The position numbers and the translations under genes were made by a program. The notes beneath the pieces are model-generated. The model was not told the DNA's origin, made no database searches, and was given only the letters and a program-made list of their open reading frames with translations. Positions 1 to 8,543 of a stretch of DNA of 39,930 nucleotides are shown piece by piece. Numbering within the stretch: position 1 is the stretch's first letter; every line of letters starts with the position of its first letter. Origin of the DNA: Allorhizobium paknamense (GTDB lineage: Bacteria > Pseudomonadota > Alphaproteobacteria > Rhizobiales > Rhizobiaceae); the NCBI RefSeq assembly GCF_030815125.1, contig NZ_JAUSWH010000024.1:1-39930 (forward strand), given 5' to 3'.

Positions 1-158
1 TCTCTTCAATTGTCAAATAACAGACACATCAAAGTGTCAAAAATTCCCGCAAGGCCAAACCGTTAAACCCGGCCCCAATCAGCATCTCAGCCAATCTCAG
101 AAATTTAAAACGAAGAAGCTCACCGCCAGAAGCAACCGCCCCTCGTCTCGTGAAGCGG
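1..158 (-). other. rRNA operon leader (16S gene lies beyond the left edge)
   Basis: Read on the minus strand, this gene-free stretch runs from a strong sigma70-type promoter (159-188) toward the left edge and ends with a TTTGACAATTGAAGAGA string. As I remember rhizobial rrn operons, such a string lies just before the conserved pre-16S leader and resembles the boxA antitermination element. No open reading frame in it looks real. I infer that it is the 5' leader of a 16S-23S-5S operon transcribed leftward out of the window. The rRNA gene itself is not visible, so the assignment rests on the leader motif and promoter strength. Confidence 0.6.
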
Positions 159-188
159 CTTATAAGCCCCATTACGCCAAATGGTCAA
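159..188 (-). promoter_or_regulatory. Strong sigma70-type promoter, probably rrn
   Basis: On the minus strand TTGACC (188-183) is followed after 17 bases by TTATAA (165-160). The stretch further upstream on that strand is rich in A and T runs (about 195-230), as in UP elements of rRNA promoters. The orientation leads into the rrn-like leader at 1-158. It points away from purC, so it is not the purC promoter. Confidence 0.6.
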
Positions 189-467
189 TCGGGAATTTTG
201 CGGCTTTTGCATTTTTCCGTCAGTGCGCTGAATTCATTGTTGAAAATAGCTTTCCGGGACAGGTGTCTTTTTCCTTCAAGCCAGTGCCGGTCCGACCGTT
301 TCGCGAAAAATCGTCGATATCAGGCGCTTCGCTAGAGTTTTCGACACATCCTGCCTCGTCATTCTATCAAAGCGGCGCTAAGGTTTTTCTTTGAAAAATC
401 CGTCCGGATGGGCTAGGCGCGCTTAAGCTTCTTTATAGGGCTTTTGACATTCAAGGAGACGAAAGCG

Positions 468-1418
468 ATGCGCATCCTCTCAGAGGCGGTGTTTTCCGAA
501 CTGCCCAATTATTATCGCGGCAAGGTCCGGGAAAATTACGACCTTCCCGATGGCAGGCGCATTATCATCTCTACCGACAGGCTGAGCGCCTTCGACCGGA
601 TCCTTGCCTGCATTCCTTATAAGGGTCAGGTTCTGACGCAGACCGCGCGCTACTGGTTCGAAGAGACCAGGGATATCTGCCCCAATCATGTCATCGCCTA
701 TCCGGACCCGGCCGTCGTTGTCGGAAAGCGGCTGACCATTCTGCCCGTGGAGATGGTCGTACGCGGCTATCTGGCAGGCACGACAGGCACTTCGATCCTC
801 ACACTCTACAAGAAGGGGGAAAGAAGCATGTATGGCGTGACACTGCCGGACGGCATGAAGGACAACCAGAAACTCCCCTCCCCTCTGATCACGCCGACCA
901 GCAAGGAATTCGACGGCGGTCATGATGCGCCTTTGACCCCTGATGAGATCATCGAACAGAAGCTTCTGAGCGCCGAGCAATGGCAGCAGGTTTCGGCCTA
1001 TGCCCTGGCGCTATTTGCGCGCGGTCAGGAAAAAGCAGCCGAACGCGGCTTGATCCTTGTCGATACGAAATATGAGTTCGGCGTCGATGAAAACGGCACC
1101 ATCATTCTGGCGGACGAAATCCATACGCCGGATAGCAGCCGTTACTGGATTGCCGACGGATACCAGCAGGCTTTCGAGGCGGGGCAGCGTCCGCCGAGTT
1201 TCGACAAGGACTTCGTGCGCAGTTGGGTGGCCGAGCGGTGCGATCCGTATCGTGAGGACATTCCGACGATTCCCGAGGATCTTATAGAGGCGACATCGGA
1301 GGTCTATATAAAAGCCTATGAAGCAATCACCGGCCAGCGCTTCGTTGCCGATGACAGCCACGCAACCCCATTGGAGCGGGTACGCGCCAATGTGTTCAGC
1401 TATCTGAAACAGCAATAG
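468..1418 (+). CDS. purC: Phosphoribosylaminoimidazole-succinocarboxamide synthase (SAICAR synthetase)
   Basis: Catalyses ATP-dependent condensation of CAIR with aspartate to give SAICAR, a cytoplasmic step of de novo purine synthesis. Family hallmarks are visible: KVREN(Y)D near the N-terminus, VVRGYLAGT in the first third, and LVDTKYEFG in the ATP-grasp-like core. At 316 aa it is the longer type (the E. coli enzyme is about 237 aa), resembling the eukaryotic/yeast form. The ATG at 468 is chosen because AAGGAG at 453-458 sits at ideal spacing; an in-frame TTG at 444 would place that Shine-Dalgarno inside the gene. The upstream 250 bp separate it from the rrn promoter on the other strand. The TetR gene follows 12 bp after the stop, so some read-through transcription into it is possible. 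A second, short-type purC is common in rhizobia, so this may be a paralogue. Confidence 0.93.
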   Translation: MRILSEAVFSELPNYYRGKVRENYDLPDGRRIIISTDRLSAFDRILACIPYKGQVLTQTARYWFEETRDICPNHVIAYPDPAVVVGKRLTILPVEMVVRGYLAGTTGTSILTLYKKGERSMYGVTLPDGMKDNQKLPSPLITPTSKEFDGGHDAPLTPDEIIEQKLLSAEQWQQVSAYALALFARGQEKAAERGLILVDTKYEFGVDENGTIILADEIHTPDSSRYWIADGYQQAFEAGQRPPSFDKDFVRSWVAERCDPYREDIPTIPEDLIEATSEVYIKAYEAITGQRFVADDSHATPLERVRANVFSYLKQQ

Positions 1419-1430
1419 GCCTGTGAGGGA

Positions 1431-2093
1431 ATGAAGACCGACGCCCGTTCGAAAGCCTTTGGAAGCGGTTGCAAGCCTGGAGAGCGCAAGCCCAGGCGCA
1501 CGCGCCGCCCTGCCTCCGAGACGCGCAAGGATATCCTGAAGACGGCGGAGAAACTGTTTCGCGAACGGGGATACCAGCAGGTGGCGATGGCTGACATCGC
1601 GACAGAGCTGAACATGTCGCCTGCCAATGTCTTCAAGCATTTTCATGCCAAGAGCGCGCTGGTGGACGCCATTGCCTGCGCGCATATTGAAGACATGATG
1701 GCGGACCTGAAGGGCATCGACCCCGCAGCATCGCCCGAACGCAAGATCCTGGACGCGGCGGAACGTCTGCTTGCCGTTCTGCTGCGCGATGTGTCCGCCA
1801 ATCCGCATATCTTCGAAATGGTTGTTCTGTGCGTGGACCCAAGCCGCACGGCCGGAGACTTCTATCGCGAGAAGATCAGCGCCGTTCTTCAGGTCTTCAT
1901 TGATGAAGGTGTGAGGAAAGGCCAGTTCCACGTTCGCGACAGCGGCCACACCGCCTCTGTGTTGGCGACGGCCCTGGGGGGTATTCTCAATCCCCTGGTT
2001 GTCTGCCATGAAGAACCTGACATTTTATATACACGCTGCCGTGATCTTGTTGATCTTGTCATTTTGGCACTGCAAAACCCCCTTGCCAAGTGA
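1431..2093 (+). CDS. TetR-family repressor of the adjacent RND efflux operon
   Basis: A 220-aa protein with a basic N-terminal arm (residues 1-30, many Arg/Lys) followed by a TetR helix-turn-helix at about residues 28-75 (TAEKLFRERGYQQVAMADIA, then MSPANVFKHF). The C-terminal half is the helical ligand-binding domain, where diversity is normal. GAGGGA immediately upstream serves as ribosome-binding site. It lies directly ahead of an efflux adaptor-pump-outer membrane factor set in the same orientation, an arrangement resembling ameR-ameABC of Agrobacterium. By analogy it should bind the 2159-2187 region and be released by a pump substrate; the ligand cannot be told from sequence. The long basic N-terminal extension is slightly unusual for the family. 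Confidence 0.88.
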   Translation: MKTDARSKAFGSGCKPGERKPRRTRRPASETRKDILKTAEKLFRERGYQQVAMADIATELNMSPANVFKHFHAKSALVDAIACAHIEDMMADLKGIDPAASPERKILDAAERLLAVLLRDVSANPHIFEMVVLCVDPSRTAGDFYREKISAVLQVFIDEGVRKGQFHVRDSGHTASVLATALGGILNPLVVCHEEPDILYTRCRDLVDLVILALQNPLAK

Positions 2094-2158
2094 CGGATCG
2101 TATCTTACGTCACAAGCTGGCTTTGGTTGTGCGTTCGCGCAGGGCCGGCTGATGCTAT

Positions 2159-2187
2159 TTGCTTCCGAAGATTCGGAAATAGAGTAT
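2159..2187 (+). promoter_or_regulatory. Putative TetR operator overlapping the efflux operon promoter
   Basis: A perfect 7-2-7 inverted repeat, TTCCGAA-GA-TTCGGAA (2163-2178), lies in the 216-bp gap between the regulator and the adaptor gene. A possible -35 (TTGCTT, 2159-2164) precedes it and weak -10 candidates (TAGAGT or GAGTAT, 2180-2187) follow it. A dyad between -35 and -10 is the classic TetR repressor geometry. The dyad is seen directly; its function is inferred. Confidence 0.5.
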
Positions 2188-2309
2188 TGTCATTTTTGAT
2201 GTCCCATTGCGGTTTCGGTTTTACCGGTCCGCGTTACGAATATCGGTTGCAACAGACACTGTTGGGACCGGGTTCGATCCAGCAAGTTGAACGGAGCCAG
2301 GACCTGCCC

Positions 2310-3533
2310 ATGTCCAGAAAATTAGCCCTGATATCTTTTCTTGCCCTGACTGCACTCACAGCAGCAGGATGCAGCGACCAGGGACAGAAACAGGGCAACG
2401 CCGCTGGCGGAGCCGGTGGTGCCGGCGGCGCTCGTCCGCCGAGCCCTGTCAGCGTGGTGCTGATGAAGAAGTCGGAACAACCGTTGACGACTGTCCTGTC
2501 CGGCCGTGCCGAAGCCTTTCAGAGCGCAGATATCCGGCCCCGCGTCGGCGGTGTGATCAAGCAGATCGCCGTCAAGGAAGGCAGCTTCGTCAAGGCGGGC
2601 GATCTGCTCTACAAGATCGAAGATGACACCTATCTGGCCTCGGTGGCCGAATCCCAGGCTTCGCTTGAAAAGTCCGAGGTCAGCGTTCCGGCGGCGGAGG
2701 CCAACCTTCAGCGCTACGAACGCCTTGCCAATACCGGCGCCTCGCAAAAAGACTATGAAGACGCCCGTACGACGCTGCTTCAGGCCAAGGCTTCCGTGTC
2801 CGAAGCGCGCGCGACGCTGCAGACGGCACAGATCAATCTCGGCCTGACCGAAATCCGCGCCCCCTTCGATGGCGTGACCTCCGCCACGAACTTCTCCATC
2901 GGCAACGTGGTGACGGCGAGCCAGACGGACTCGCTGATGACGCTCCGGCAGATCAACCCGATCTACATTCAGCTCAACGAATCCAGCGTCAATCTGCTGC
3001 GGTTGCAGGCTGCCATCAAGGCTGGCAAACTGGAGCGCAAGGACAACAGCGAAACCACCGATATTCGCCTGACCCTGGAGGACGGCTCCGAATATCCGCA
3101 TGTCGGCAAGCTGGACATGTCGGAAATGGCCGTGAGCACCACCACCGGCACAGTTTCGATCCGCACCCTCTTTGACAATCCCGACAATATCATCCTGCCG
3201 GGCTCCTATGTGCGCGCCACCATTACGGTGGGCCGTGAAACCGGCTTTCTCATTCCGCAGCGCGCCGCCGGTCGCAACGCCAATGGCGAGTTGACCGCGA
3301 AGTTCGTGACCGCCGACAACAAGGTCGAAACGCGGACCTTCCGCAACAGCCAGCTTTCCGGAAACAGCTGGCTGGTAACCGAAGGCGTCAATGACGGCGA
3401 CAAGCTGATCGTCGATGGCTTCCAGTGGATCGCCGACAATGCGACGGTTGCACCCGTACCCTCGGAAATCGACGATAAGGGTTTCGTCATCCAGAAACAG
3501 GACAATGCCACCGCCCCGGCGCCGAAATCATGA
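2310..3533 (+). CDS. RND efflux periplasmic adaptor (membrane fusion) lipoprotein
   Basis: The adaptor bridges an inner-membrane RND pump and an outer-membrane channel in the periplasm. The 407-aa product begins with a lipoprotein signal peptide with lipobox LTAAGC, so the mature N-terminus is likely a lipidated Cys. A Gly/Ala-rich linker follows, then a barrel-sandwich/lipoyl region (around residues 60-105, VGGVIKQIAVKEGSFVKAGD), an alpha-helical hairpin, the second lipoyl half (LGLTEIRAPFDGV) and beta-barrel and membrane-proximal domains. The ATG at 2310 is preferred over upstream in-frame starts because it begins the signal peptide; its Shine-Dalgarno (GGAG at 2293-2296) is somewhat distant. 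It is followed after 44 bp by the pump gene. Agrobacterium AmeA is the closest analogue I can name. Confidence 0.9.
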   Translation: MSRKLALISFLALTALTAAGCSDQGQKQGNAAGGAGGAGGARPPSPVSVVLMKKSEQPLTTVLSGRAEAFQSADIRPRVGGVIKQIAVKEGSFVKAGDLLYKIEDDTYLASVAESQASLEKSEVSVPAAEANLQRYERLANTGASQKDYEDARTTLLQAKASVSEARATLQTAQINLGLTEIRAPFDGVTSATNFSIGNVVTASQTDSLMTLRQINPIYIQLNESSVNLLRLQAAIKAGKLERKDNSETTDIRLTLEDGSEYPHVGKLDMSEMAVSTTTGTVSIRTLFDNPDNIILPGSYVRATITVGRETGFLIPQRAAGRNANGELTAKFVTADNKVETRTFRNSQLSGNSWLVTEGVNDGDKLIVDGFQWIADNATVAPVPSEIDDKGFVIQKQDNATAPAPKS

Positions 3534-3577
3534 TGTCCCAGGACATGCTCGGCAACATCGTGATCAGGAACTAGACC

Positions 3578-6500
3578 ATGGCCAAATTTTTCATACGGCG
3601 GCCGATCTTCGCGTGGGTCATCGCCATCATTATCATGCTGGGCGGCGCGCTGGCGATCAATACGCTGTCGATCTCACAATATCCGGAGATCGCACCGCCG
3701 ACGGTGCGCATCAGCGCCACCTATACCGGCGCCAGCGCCGATACGGTGCGAAAAACGGTGACGCAGATCATCGAAGACGGCATGACCGGGCTCGATGGCC
3801 TGACCTACATGACATCTTCGTCCACCACCGGCTCTTCCAGCATCACCCTGACCTTCGACAACAGCGTCAATGCCGATATCGCGCAGGTGCAGGTGCAGAA
3901 CAAGCTGCAGCTTGTCACCTCGCAATTGCCGTCGGTTGTGCAAAATCTTGGCATTGAAGTCACCAAGTCCACATCCAGTATTCTTCTTGTCGGTGCGCTC
4001 GTTTCCACCGATGGCAAGCGGACATCGGCGGATCTCGGCGATATCTTTTCCAGCCAGATCGAAGACCAGGTCAAGCGTCTGGAAGGGGTGGGCAGTATCA
4101 ATGCCTTCGGTTCTGCCTATGCCATGCGCGTCTGGCTCGATCCTTTCAAGCTGAAGAAATTCCAGTTGACGCCGGCGGATGTGACCTCGGCAATCGAAGC
4201 GCAGAACACCCAGGTGTCCGTAGGCTCAGTCGGCGGCCTTCCCTCCGTGGAAGGTCAGCAGATCAATGTCACGATGACGGCGCAGAGCCAGCTGACCACC
4301 GTCTCGGACTTCGAGCGGATCATTCTGAAGGTCGACACCAGCGGCGCGAATGTGCGCCTCAGCGATGTCGGGCGGGTGGAGATCGGTCAGGAAACTTATT
4401 CCTCGACCTCACGCTCCAACCGTCAGCCGGCATCGGGCTTTGCCGTCAACCTCGCCACCGGGGCGAACGCCCTGGACACGGCAGCGCTCGTCAAGGCCAA
4501 GATGACGCAGATCGCCCCGTCGCTGCCGCAAAACGTCAAGATCATCTACCCTTACGACACGACGCCCTTCGTATCGCTCTCCATCGAAAAGGTGGTGCAT
4601 ACGCTGATCGAAGCCATTGTGCTCGTCTTTGTAGTGCTGCTGGTCTTCCTGCAAAACCTGCGGGCCACCTTTATTCCGATGATCGCCGTGCCTGTGGTTC
4701 TGCTCGGAACCTTCGGGATTCTGGCGCTGACAGGCTATTCGATCAACACGCTGACCATGTTCGCCATGGTTCTTGCCATCGGTCTTCTTGTCGATGACGC
4801 CATCGTCGTGGTTGAAAACGTCGAGCGCATCATGTCTGACGAGGGGCTGGAGCCGCTCGAGGCAACGGAAAAGTCGATGGGCGAAATCACCGGCGCCATC
4901 GTCGGTATCGCGCTGGTGCTGACGGCGGTGTTCATCCCGATGGCCTTCTTCGGCGGCTCCACCGGCATCATCTACCGGCAGTTTTCGGTGACCATCGTCT
5001 CGGCCATGCTGCTGTCTGCCGTCGTTGCCATCGTGCTGACGCCGGCGCTCTGCGCCACCATGCTGAAGCCGATCAATCATCACAAGAAGGGCCGCGGCCC
5101 TGGCGCCTGGTTCAACCGCGGCTTCGACCGCACCACCCACGGCTATGTCAGCTCGGTCGGCTATCTGCTCAACCGTCCGCTGCGGGTCATGCTGATGTTC
5201 GCTATCGTCATCGGCGGTTGCGCCTGGTTCTTCAGCCGCCTGCCCTCCTCCTTCCTGCCGCAGGAAGACCAGGGCGTGCTGATGACCATCATCCAGCTTC
5301 CGAACGGCTCGACCAGCGCCCAGACGGCAAAGGTTATCGAAAAGGTCGAGAACTATTATCTCGACAAGGAGAAGGACGTCATCGACAGCGTCTTCGCGGT
5401 CAATGGCTTCAGCTTCGCAGGCAGTGGCCAGAGCTACGCGCTGGTCTTTGCCAAGCTGAAGGATTTCGATCTCCGCAAGGATCAGAGCATGGCCGCGGGT
5501 GCGATCGTGCAGCGCGCCATGCGCACCTTCTTCACCATCCGCGAGGCTCAGGTCTTCCCGATCCTGCCACCGGCCATCCAGGGCATGGGCAATTCCAGCG
5601 GCTTTGCCATGTATCTGGTCGATACCGGCAACCATGGCAGCGATGCGCTGGTCAATGCCTCGAAGCAGTTGATCCAGGCCGCCAATTCCAGCGGCACAGT
5701 CACCGCCATGCGCGCCAATGACCGTGATCAGGAAAGCCAGGTAAAGCTCGAACTCGACCAGGAAAAGCTGAGCGCCATGGGTCTGAGCATTTCCGAGGTC
5801 AACTCGATGCTGACCACGATCTTCGCCGGCAGTCAGGTCAATGACTTTACGCTGAATAACAAGATCAAGAAGGTTTATGTGCAGGCCGATGCGCCCTACC
5901 GCATGCAGGCCGAGGATCTGAAATACTGGAACGCCCGAAATTCCAGCAGTGAAATGGTGCCTTTCACCTCCTTCACCAATGCGAAATGGGTGAACGGGCT
6001 TCCCTCGATTTCCGCCTTCAACGCTGTCAATGCCTTTTCCATGGAAGGTTCGGCACCGGCGGGCGTCAGTTCGGGCGATGCCATGAACGAGGTCGAACGC
6101 CTCGTTTCGCAGCTCGACGGCGGTTACACCGTGGCCTGGACAGGCATTTCCTATCAGGAAAGATTGTCCGGCTCGCAGGCACCGCTGCTCTATGCACTTT
6201 CGGTGCTGATCGTCTTCCTCTGCCTTTCGGCGCTTTATGAAAGCTGGTCCATTCCGTTCTCGGTCATCATGGCCGTGCCGGTGGGCGTGCTGGGGGCTTT
6301 GCTGGCGGCGCATTTCCTGGGCCAGTCCAACGACGTCTACTTCAAGGTGGGCCTGCTGACGACCATCGGTCTTGCGGCAAAGAACGCCATCCTGATCGTG
6401 GAGTTCGCCAAGGAGCGGCAGGAGCATGGGCTGGGCCTGGTGGAGGCGACTTTGGAAGCGGCGCGCCTGCGTTTGCGTCCCATCGTCATGACCTCGCTGG

Positions 6501-6691
6501 CCTTCATTCTGGGCGTCGTGCCGCTGGCAATCGCAACCGGAGCTGGCTCAGCGGCGCAGAACGCCATCGGTATCGGCGTGCTGGGTGGTATGCTTTCTGC
6601 AACACTCCTCGGAATTTTCTTCGTTCCCTCGTTTTTTGTGATCATTCGCAAGGTTTCGAGCCGGGGAAAATCCCGCAAGGCACTGTCATAG
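3578..6691 (+). CDS. RND multidrug efflux transporter, inner-membrane pump (HAE1 family)
   Basis: A proton-driven trimeric exporter of 1037 aa, the standard length for AcrB/MexB-type pumps. It has the N-terminal FFIRRPIFAWVIAI signature and two six-helix bundles separated by large periplasmic porter/docking domains. The proton-relay residues are visible: the paired Asp in LLVDDAIVVVENVERIM (TM4) and the Lys in AAKNAILIVEFAKE (TM10). It lies between the adaptor and the outer-membrane factor, forming a complete tripartite pump. Substrates cannot be read from sequence; relatives export antibiotics, detergents, bile salts or plant phenolics and flavonoids. The pattern regulator-adaptor-pump-outer membrane factor resembles ameRABC of Agrobacterium. 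Confidence 0.95.
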   Translation: MAKFFIRRPIFAWVIAIIIMLGGALAINTLSISQYPEIAPPTVRISATYTGASADTVRKTVTQIIEDGMTGLDGLTYMTSSSTTGSSSITLTFDNSVNADIAQVQVQNKLQLVTSQLPSVVQNLGIEVTKSTSSILLVGALVSTDGKRTSADLGDIFSSQIEDQVKRLEGVGSINAFGSAYAMRVWLDPFKLKKFQLTPADVTSAIEAQNTQVSVGSVGGLPSVEGQQINVTMTAQSQLTTVSDFERIILKVDTSGANVRLSDVGRVEIGQETYSSTSRSNRQPASGFAVNLATGANALDTAALVKAKMTQIAPSLPQNVKIIYPYDTTPFVSLSIEKVVHTLIEAIVLVFVVLLVFLQNLRATFIPMIAVPVVLLGTFGILALTGYSINTLTMFAMVLAIGLLVDDAIVVVENVERIMSDEGLEPLEATEKSMGEITGAIVGIALVLTAVFIPMAFFGGSTGIIYRQFSVTIVSAMLLSAVVAIVLTPALCATMLKPINHHKKGRGPGAWFNRGFDRTTHGYVSSVGYLLNRPLRVMLMFAIVIGGCAWFFSRLPSSFLPQEDQGVLMTIIQLPNGSTSAQTAKVIEKVENYYLDKEKDVIDSVFAVNGFSFAGSGQSYALVFAKLKDFDLRKDQSMAAGAIVQRAMRTFFTIREAQVFPILPPAIQGMGNSSGFAMYLVDTGNHGSDALVNASKQLIQAANSSGTVTAMRANDRDQESQVKLELDQEKLSAMGLSISEVNSMLTTIFAGSQVNDFTLNNKIKKVYVQADAPYRMQAEDLKYWNARNSSSEMVPFTSFTNAKWVNGLPSISAFNAVNAFSMEGSAPAGVSSGDAMNEVERLVSQLDGGYTVAWTGISYQERLSGSQAPLLYALSVLIVFLCLSALYESWSIPFSVIMAVPVGVLGALLAAHFLGQSNDVYFKVGLLTTIGLAAKNAILIVEFAKERQEHGLGLVEATLEAARLRLRPIVMTSLAFILGVVPLAIATGAGSAAQNAIGIGVLGGMLSATLLGIFFVPSFFVIIRKVSSRGKSRKALS

Positions 6692-6720
6692 CCTGAGGAA
6701 AACCGTTAGGTTAAAGAAAA

Positions 6721-6748
6721 ATTGCCGCGCCCGGGAGGACGCGGCAAT
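6721..6748. other. Intra-operon hairpin between pump and outer-membrane-factor genes
   Basis: A perfect 9-bp stem (6721-6729 with 6740-6748) encloses a 10-base loop containing a GGAGGA-like purine run. No T-tract follows on the plus strand, so it is not a classical terminator in the direction of the operon. On the minus strand the stem is followed by a T-rich run. It could partially attenuate transcription or protect the upstream mRNA, giving less outer-membrane factor than pump. Confidence 0.4.
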
Positions 6749-6822
6749 CTGGTGAATAAGGGGGTGGACGGAATGGACTCATTCCATATCCGCCAGACTG
6801 ATGAGAAACAGGGAAAAACTAA

Positions 6823-8289
6823 ATGGTCTCCGTACGCATAGCAGCGCCTCTCGCCATGCTGTTCCTATCGGGCTGTGTCATGGGCCCGGAACATACTCCT
6901 CCCCAGACGGCGCTTCCTGCTAAATTCAACGAGGGCGGCGGCACGTCGGCCGGAGATGTGTCCACCGTGAAGTGGTGGACCGCCTTCAACGATCCCCGCC
7001 TCGACAAGCTGGTCAACCAGGGCATCGAGCAGAACCTCGACATCCTGCAGTCGCTGGAGCGAATCGAGCAGGCCCGCGCCACCGTCATCACTGCCGGTGC
7101 AGGCTCTCTGCCGCAGCTGACCACCAGCGCCAGCCAGTCGCTCAGCAAGACCAATGGCGGCTACAACTCGACCCCGCAAACCTCCGAATCATCCGGCACG
7201 CTGTCTGCCTCCTGGCTGCTCGATCTCTGGGGCGAATATCGCCGCTCCAAGCAGGCCGCGAAGGCGCAGCTGGACGAAGCCTACGACAATGTCGATACGG
7301 CCCGCCTGACCTTCCTCAACACGCTGGTCACGGCCTATATCAACGCCCGTTACTATCAGCAGCGCGTTGCCATCGCCAACGAGGCCGTCAAGTCCCGCCG
7401 CGAAACGCTGGAGCTGACCAAGCTGCAGCTTGAAGCGGGCGCTGCCTCGCGTCTCGACGTGGCCCAGGCCGAAGGTCTCGTGAACTCCACGCTCGCCGAT
7501 ATTCCGGGTCTTGAGGCAAGCTTCTACAGCAATGCCTACCAGATCTCGACGCTGCTGGGCCTTCCGGCCTCGACGCTGATCGCCGACCTGAAGAAGGGGG
7601 CGCCGCAGCCGGTGGCCCGCCGCACGGCCATTACCGGCGTTCCCGCCGATCTGGTTCGCAACCGTCCAGACGTACGCGCCGCCGAGCGCGAACTGGCCGC
7701 TGCGGTTTACGACATCGGCGTCGCCAAGGCGAAGCTCTTGCCGAGCATCACGCTCAGCGGCTCGATCTCGCCGTCCTACACCCACCGCAACGACCGCTCC
7801 GGCACGGCCAATACGTGGTCGTTCGGCCCGTCGCTCACCCTGCCGATCTTCGATGGCGGCACGCTGCGCGCCAATGTCAAGAGCGCCGAATCGGTGGCCC
7901 GCGAGAAATATCTCGCCTGGAAGCAGGCCGTGCTGAATGGCGTGGAAGACGTGGAGAAGGCGCTTGCCGCTTATAACCGCGATGCCCGCGCCGTGGCTGC
8001 CAACCGCGCCTACGTGAAGTCCTACGAAGAAGCCCTGCAGCTTTCGACGGCATCCTATAAGGATGGTGCGTCATCGCTGCTCGACGTTCTGGACGCCCAG
8101 CGCAACTGGACGACCGCCAAGGCGAGCCTTGCCGAAGCCATCCAGACCATGGCCAGCGATTACGTGACGCTCAATGTCGCCGTCGGCGGCGGTTACGCCT
8201 TCAATGGTTCGGTGGACTCCGTTCTGCTGCGCACCCCGCAGGCCCAGGTGCCGGGCGTGCCGACCAACAAGGTTGCTGCAGCAAAATAA
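6823..8289 (+). CDS. Outer-membrane efflux lipoprotein (NodT/OprM type)
   Basis: The 488-aa product forms the trimeric channel of the efflux system. A short signal peptide with lipobox LSGC indicates a lipidated Cys. The body shows the duplicated outer-membrane-efflux domain, with long helices rich in Ala/Gln/Glu and paired beta-strands. Typical motifs of the OprM/NodT group are WWTAFNDPRLDKLV near the N-terminus, LVRNRPDVRAAERELAAA in the centre and SLLDVLDAQRNW near the C-terminus. It lies 131 bp after the pump gene, with a hairpin in the gap, and is closed by a strong terminator, making it the last gene of the operon. AmeC is the nearest named analogue. The Pro/Val-rich C-terminal tail is variable in this family. 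Confidence 0.92.
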   Translation: MVSVRIAAPLAMLFLSGCVMGPEHTPPQTALPAKFNEGGGTSAGDVSTVKWWTAFNDPRLDKLVNQGIEQNLDILQSLERIEQARATVITAGAGSLPQLTTSASQSLSKTNGGYNSTPQTSESSGTLSASWLLDLWGEYRRSKQAAKAQLDEAYDNVDTARLTFLNTLVTAYINARYYQQRVAIANEAVKSRRETLELTKLQLEAGAASRLDVAQAEGLVNSTLADIPGLEASFYSNAYQISTLLGLPASTLIADLKKGAPQPVARRTAITGVPADLVRNRPDVRAAERELAAAVYDIGVAKAKLLPSITLSGSISPSYTHRNDRSGTANTWSFGPSLTLPIFDGGTLRANVKSAESVAREKYLAWKQAVLNGVEDVEKALAAYNRDARAVAANRAYVKSYEEALQLSTASYKDGASSLLDVLDAQRNWTTAKASLAEAIQTMASDYVTLNVAVGGGYAFNGSVDSVLLRTPQAQVPGVPTNKVAAAK

Positions 8290-8314
8290 GCTGCAAGGCG
8301 ATTATTAAAATGAG

Positions 8315-8345
8315 AAAACCCGGCTGCTCACGCTGCCGGGTTTTT
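8315..8345 (+). terminator. Rho-independent terminator of the efflux operon
   Basis: A 10-bp perfect stem (8315-8324 with 8335-8344) with a 10-base loop, GC-rich at the top, running into TTTTTG TTTT. It lies 25 bp after the stop codon of the outer-membrane-factor gene. Confidence 0.9.
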
Positions 8346-8363
8346 GTTTTGCGGTGGATGATA

Positions 8364-8400
8364 CGAAAACCGGTTCCCACTTTTCCTCGAAATGCTTTAG
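8364..8400. repeat. Rhizobial intergenic repeat, type A, partial copy
   Basis: Shares the core CGAAAACCGGTTCCCACTTT and the ending GAAATGCTTTA with two copies at 15805-15909. This copy lacks the left arm (GCATTTCC) and runs directly into the long palindrome at 8398-8543, so two repeat types are fused here in mosaic fashion. Confidence 0.75.
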
Positions 8401-8543
8401 GGTGTGTGGGGATTCAGTTTTGGGTGAGGCGAAAACGGTAATTTTCGAGAACCGGAGCGGAGTGTACTTAAGGTACATGAGCACCGGAAGCGCAGGAAAT
8501 TGCCGTTTGCAGCCCGCCCAAAGCTGAATACCCACACACCCTA
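8398..8543. repeat. Long imperfect palindromic intergenic repeat, type C
   Basis: The outer arms TAGGGTGTGTGGG (8398-8410) and CCCACACACCCTA (8531-8543) are perfect inverted repeats. Complementarity continues inward imperfectly (ATTCAG/CTGAAT, AAACGG/CCGTTT, ACCGG/CCGGT) to a centre near 8472, so the whole ~146 bp can fold into one long hairpin. The right end supplies the TAG stop of the minus-strand regulator gene. The form matches the mosaic palindromic elements known from rhizobial genomes; I cannot name the exact family. Confidence 0.75.

Noticed and set aside
150..335. A 61-codon frame near the left end
   Set aside because: It crosses the rrn-type promoter, has no ribosome-binding site and low-complexity basic composition.
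4409..6427. A long open frame (672 codons) on the minus strand
   Set aside because: It lies opposite the RND pump gene, and its His/Asp/Gly/Arg-rich product is typical of antisense reading of GC-rich code.
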